NCBI GenBank assembly: GCA_026397695.1
Contig: JAPLUJ010000207.1
Span: 3,249-9,624 of the forward strand
Reading direction: 5' to 3'
DNA: 6,376 nucleotides
From: Verrucomicrobiota bacterium
GTDB lineage: Bacteria > Verrucomicrobiota > Verrucomicrobiia > Verrucomicrobiales > Akkermansiaceae
Both the position numbers and the translations under genes were made by a program. Below, in pieces: positions 5,786 to 6,376 of this stretch. The notes beneath the pieces are model-generated. The model ran no database searches. It was not told where the DNA came from and saw only the letters and a program-made list of their open reading frames with translations. Numbering within the stretch: the stretch's first letter is position 1; each line of letters begins with the position of its first letter.

Positions 5786-6376
5786 ATGAAGAAATCCATT
5801 ATTGCCATCGTGGTGTGTCTGGGGGCGGGCCTGCTGGTTCAAGCCGCGCAACCCACGCTCCACACGTTTCGGAAGATCCAGTTGACCGACGAGTTTTGGG
5901 GCGAGGGTGCCTACTACGGCGACTTCAACAAGGACGGCAATCAGGATGTGGTCTATGGGCCCTATTGGTGGGAAGGGCCGGACTTCAAGGCGCGCCACGA
6001 GTTCCGTCCGGCCACGCAGACATTCAAGCTCAAGAAGGCGGACGGCACCGAGGCCACCGTCGCGGGCTACGAAGGCGGCTTGGGCAAGAACAATGCCTAT
6101 TCCGACGCGTTCTTCACGTTCGCCCATGACTTCAACAAGGACGGCTGGGATGACATCATGGTCTTTGGCCTGCCCGGCACCGAGGCGTGGGTCTACCAGA
6201 ACCCGAAAGGGAAGTCCGGCGAGGGCGGCTCTGAGCACTGGAAAAAGCACAAGGTCTTCAACGTGGTGGATAACGAATCTCCCATGTGGGGTGACATCAC
6301 GGGCGACGGCAAGCCGGAGATCATCTGCAACAGCGGCGGCTTCATGGGTTACATCGAGCCGGACTGGAACGCCCCC
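5786..6376 (+). CDS. Secreted FG-GAP/VCBS-repeat protein (C-terminus missing)
   Basis: The frame starts at ATG 5786 and is open to the right edge (197 codons). Residues 1-21 are a Sec signal peptide (MKKS, hydrophobic 5-18, cleavage near VQAA-QP). After that come regularly spaced calcium-loop motifs of the FG-GAP/VCBS type: GDFNKDGNQD (45-54), HDFNKDGWDD (114-123) and GDITGDGKPE (169-178), each followed by hydrophobic strand residues. Such repeats build seven-bladed beta-propellers; here about three blades are visible, so much of the protein lies beyond the edge. The YGPYWWEGPDFKARHEF segment (57-73) resembles secreted VCBS proteins of Planctomycetes and Verrucomicrobia, often encoded near sugar-degrading enzymes. 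Likely roles are extracellular binding or a non-catalytic scaffold; no enzyme motif is seen. No Shine-Dalgarno is evident, but the signal peptide begins exactly at this Met, which supports the start. Confidence 0.88.
   Translation, partial: MKKSIIAIVVCLGAGLLVQAAQPTLHTFRKIQLTDEFWGEGAYYGDFNKDGNQDVVYGPYWWEGPDFKARHEFRPATQTFKLKKADGTEATVAGYEGGLGKNNAYSDAFFTFAHDFNKDGWDDIMVFGLPGTEAWVYQNPKGKSGEGGSEHWKKHKVFNVVDNESPMWGDITGDGKPEIICNSGGFMGYIEPDWNAP

Noticed and set aside
5732..6250. 172-codon minus-strand frame under the VCBS gene
   Set aside because: Shadow frame; the plus strand has a signal peptide and three calcium-loop motifs in one frame.

Overview
The window looks like a carbohydrate-degradation region from an uncultured or environmental bacterium. 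The right three quarters (about 1750-6376) is visibly GC-rich. It encodes secreted proteins of kinds common in the Planctomycetes-Verrucomicrobia-Chlamydiae group: a Tat-exported GH63/MGH-like glycosidase, a GH32/GH43-type propeller protein with a planctomycete-style N-terminal module, and an FG-GAP/VCBS repeat protein. The left quarter (1-1676) is AT-richer, uses AAA/GAA/ATT-rich codons and has no Shine-Dalgarno before its start, which is more like Bacteroidota. Phylum assignment is inference from protein style only.

Layout. 1-1676 (minus): heparinase II/III-family polysaccharide lyase, C-terminus cut by the left edge. 1677-1910: spacer with intergenic repeat copy 1. 1911-3272 (minus): Tat-signal glycosidase. 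3273-3538: spacer with repeat copy 2, which carries a 30-bp extra module, plus two short tandem arrays. 3539-5440 (minus): 633-aa secreted glycosidase-like protein. 5441-5785: divergent spacer with repeat copy 3, a bulged hairpin, an inverted partial fourth copy, and small repeats. 5786-6376 (plus): N-terminal 197 residues of a secreted VCBS/FG-GAP protein, cut by the right edge.

The three complete minus-strand reading frames plus the divergent one plausibly serve uptake or breakdown of an acidic or complex polysaccharide: a lyase, two glycosidase-like enzymes and a secreted repeat protein. No transporter, SusC/D pair or regulator is visible here. The spacers are long (234, 266 and 345 bp), so the minus-strand genes are probably separate transcription units rather than a tight operon.

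The most notable signal is non-coding. A roughly 57-bp repeat with a GC-rich palindromic core occurs in all three spacers, and a truncated inverted copy lies before the plus-strand gene. As a result every one of the four genes has the block TGCAA/TCAA-n2-3-CCTTCACC upstream, in the same orientation relative to its own start. This is either a REP/MITE-like element family that lands in spacers or a shared regulatory element.
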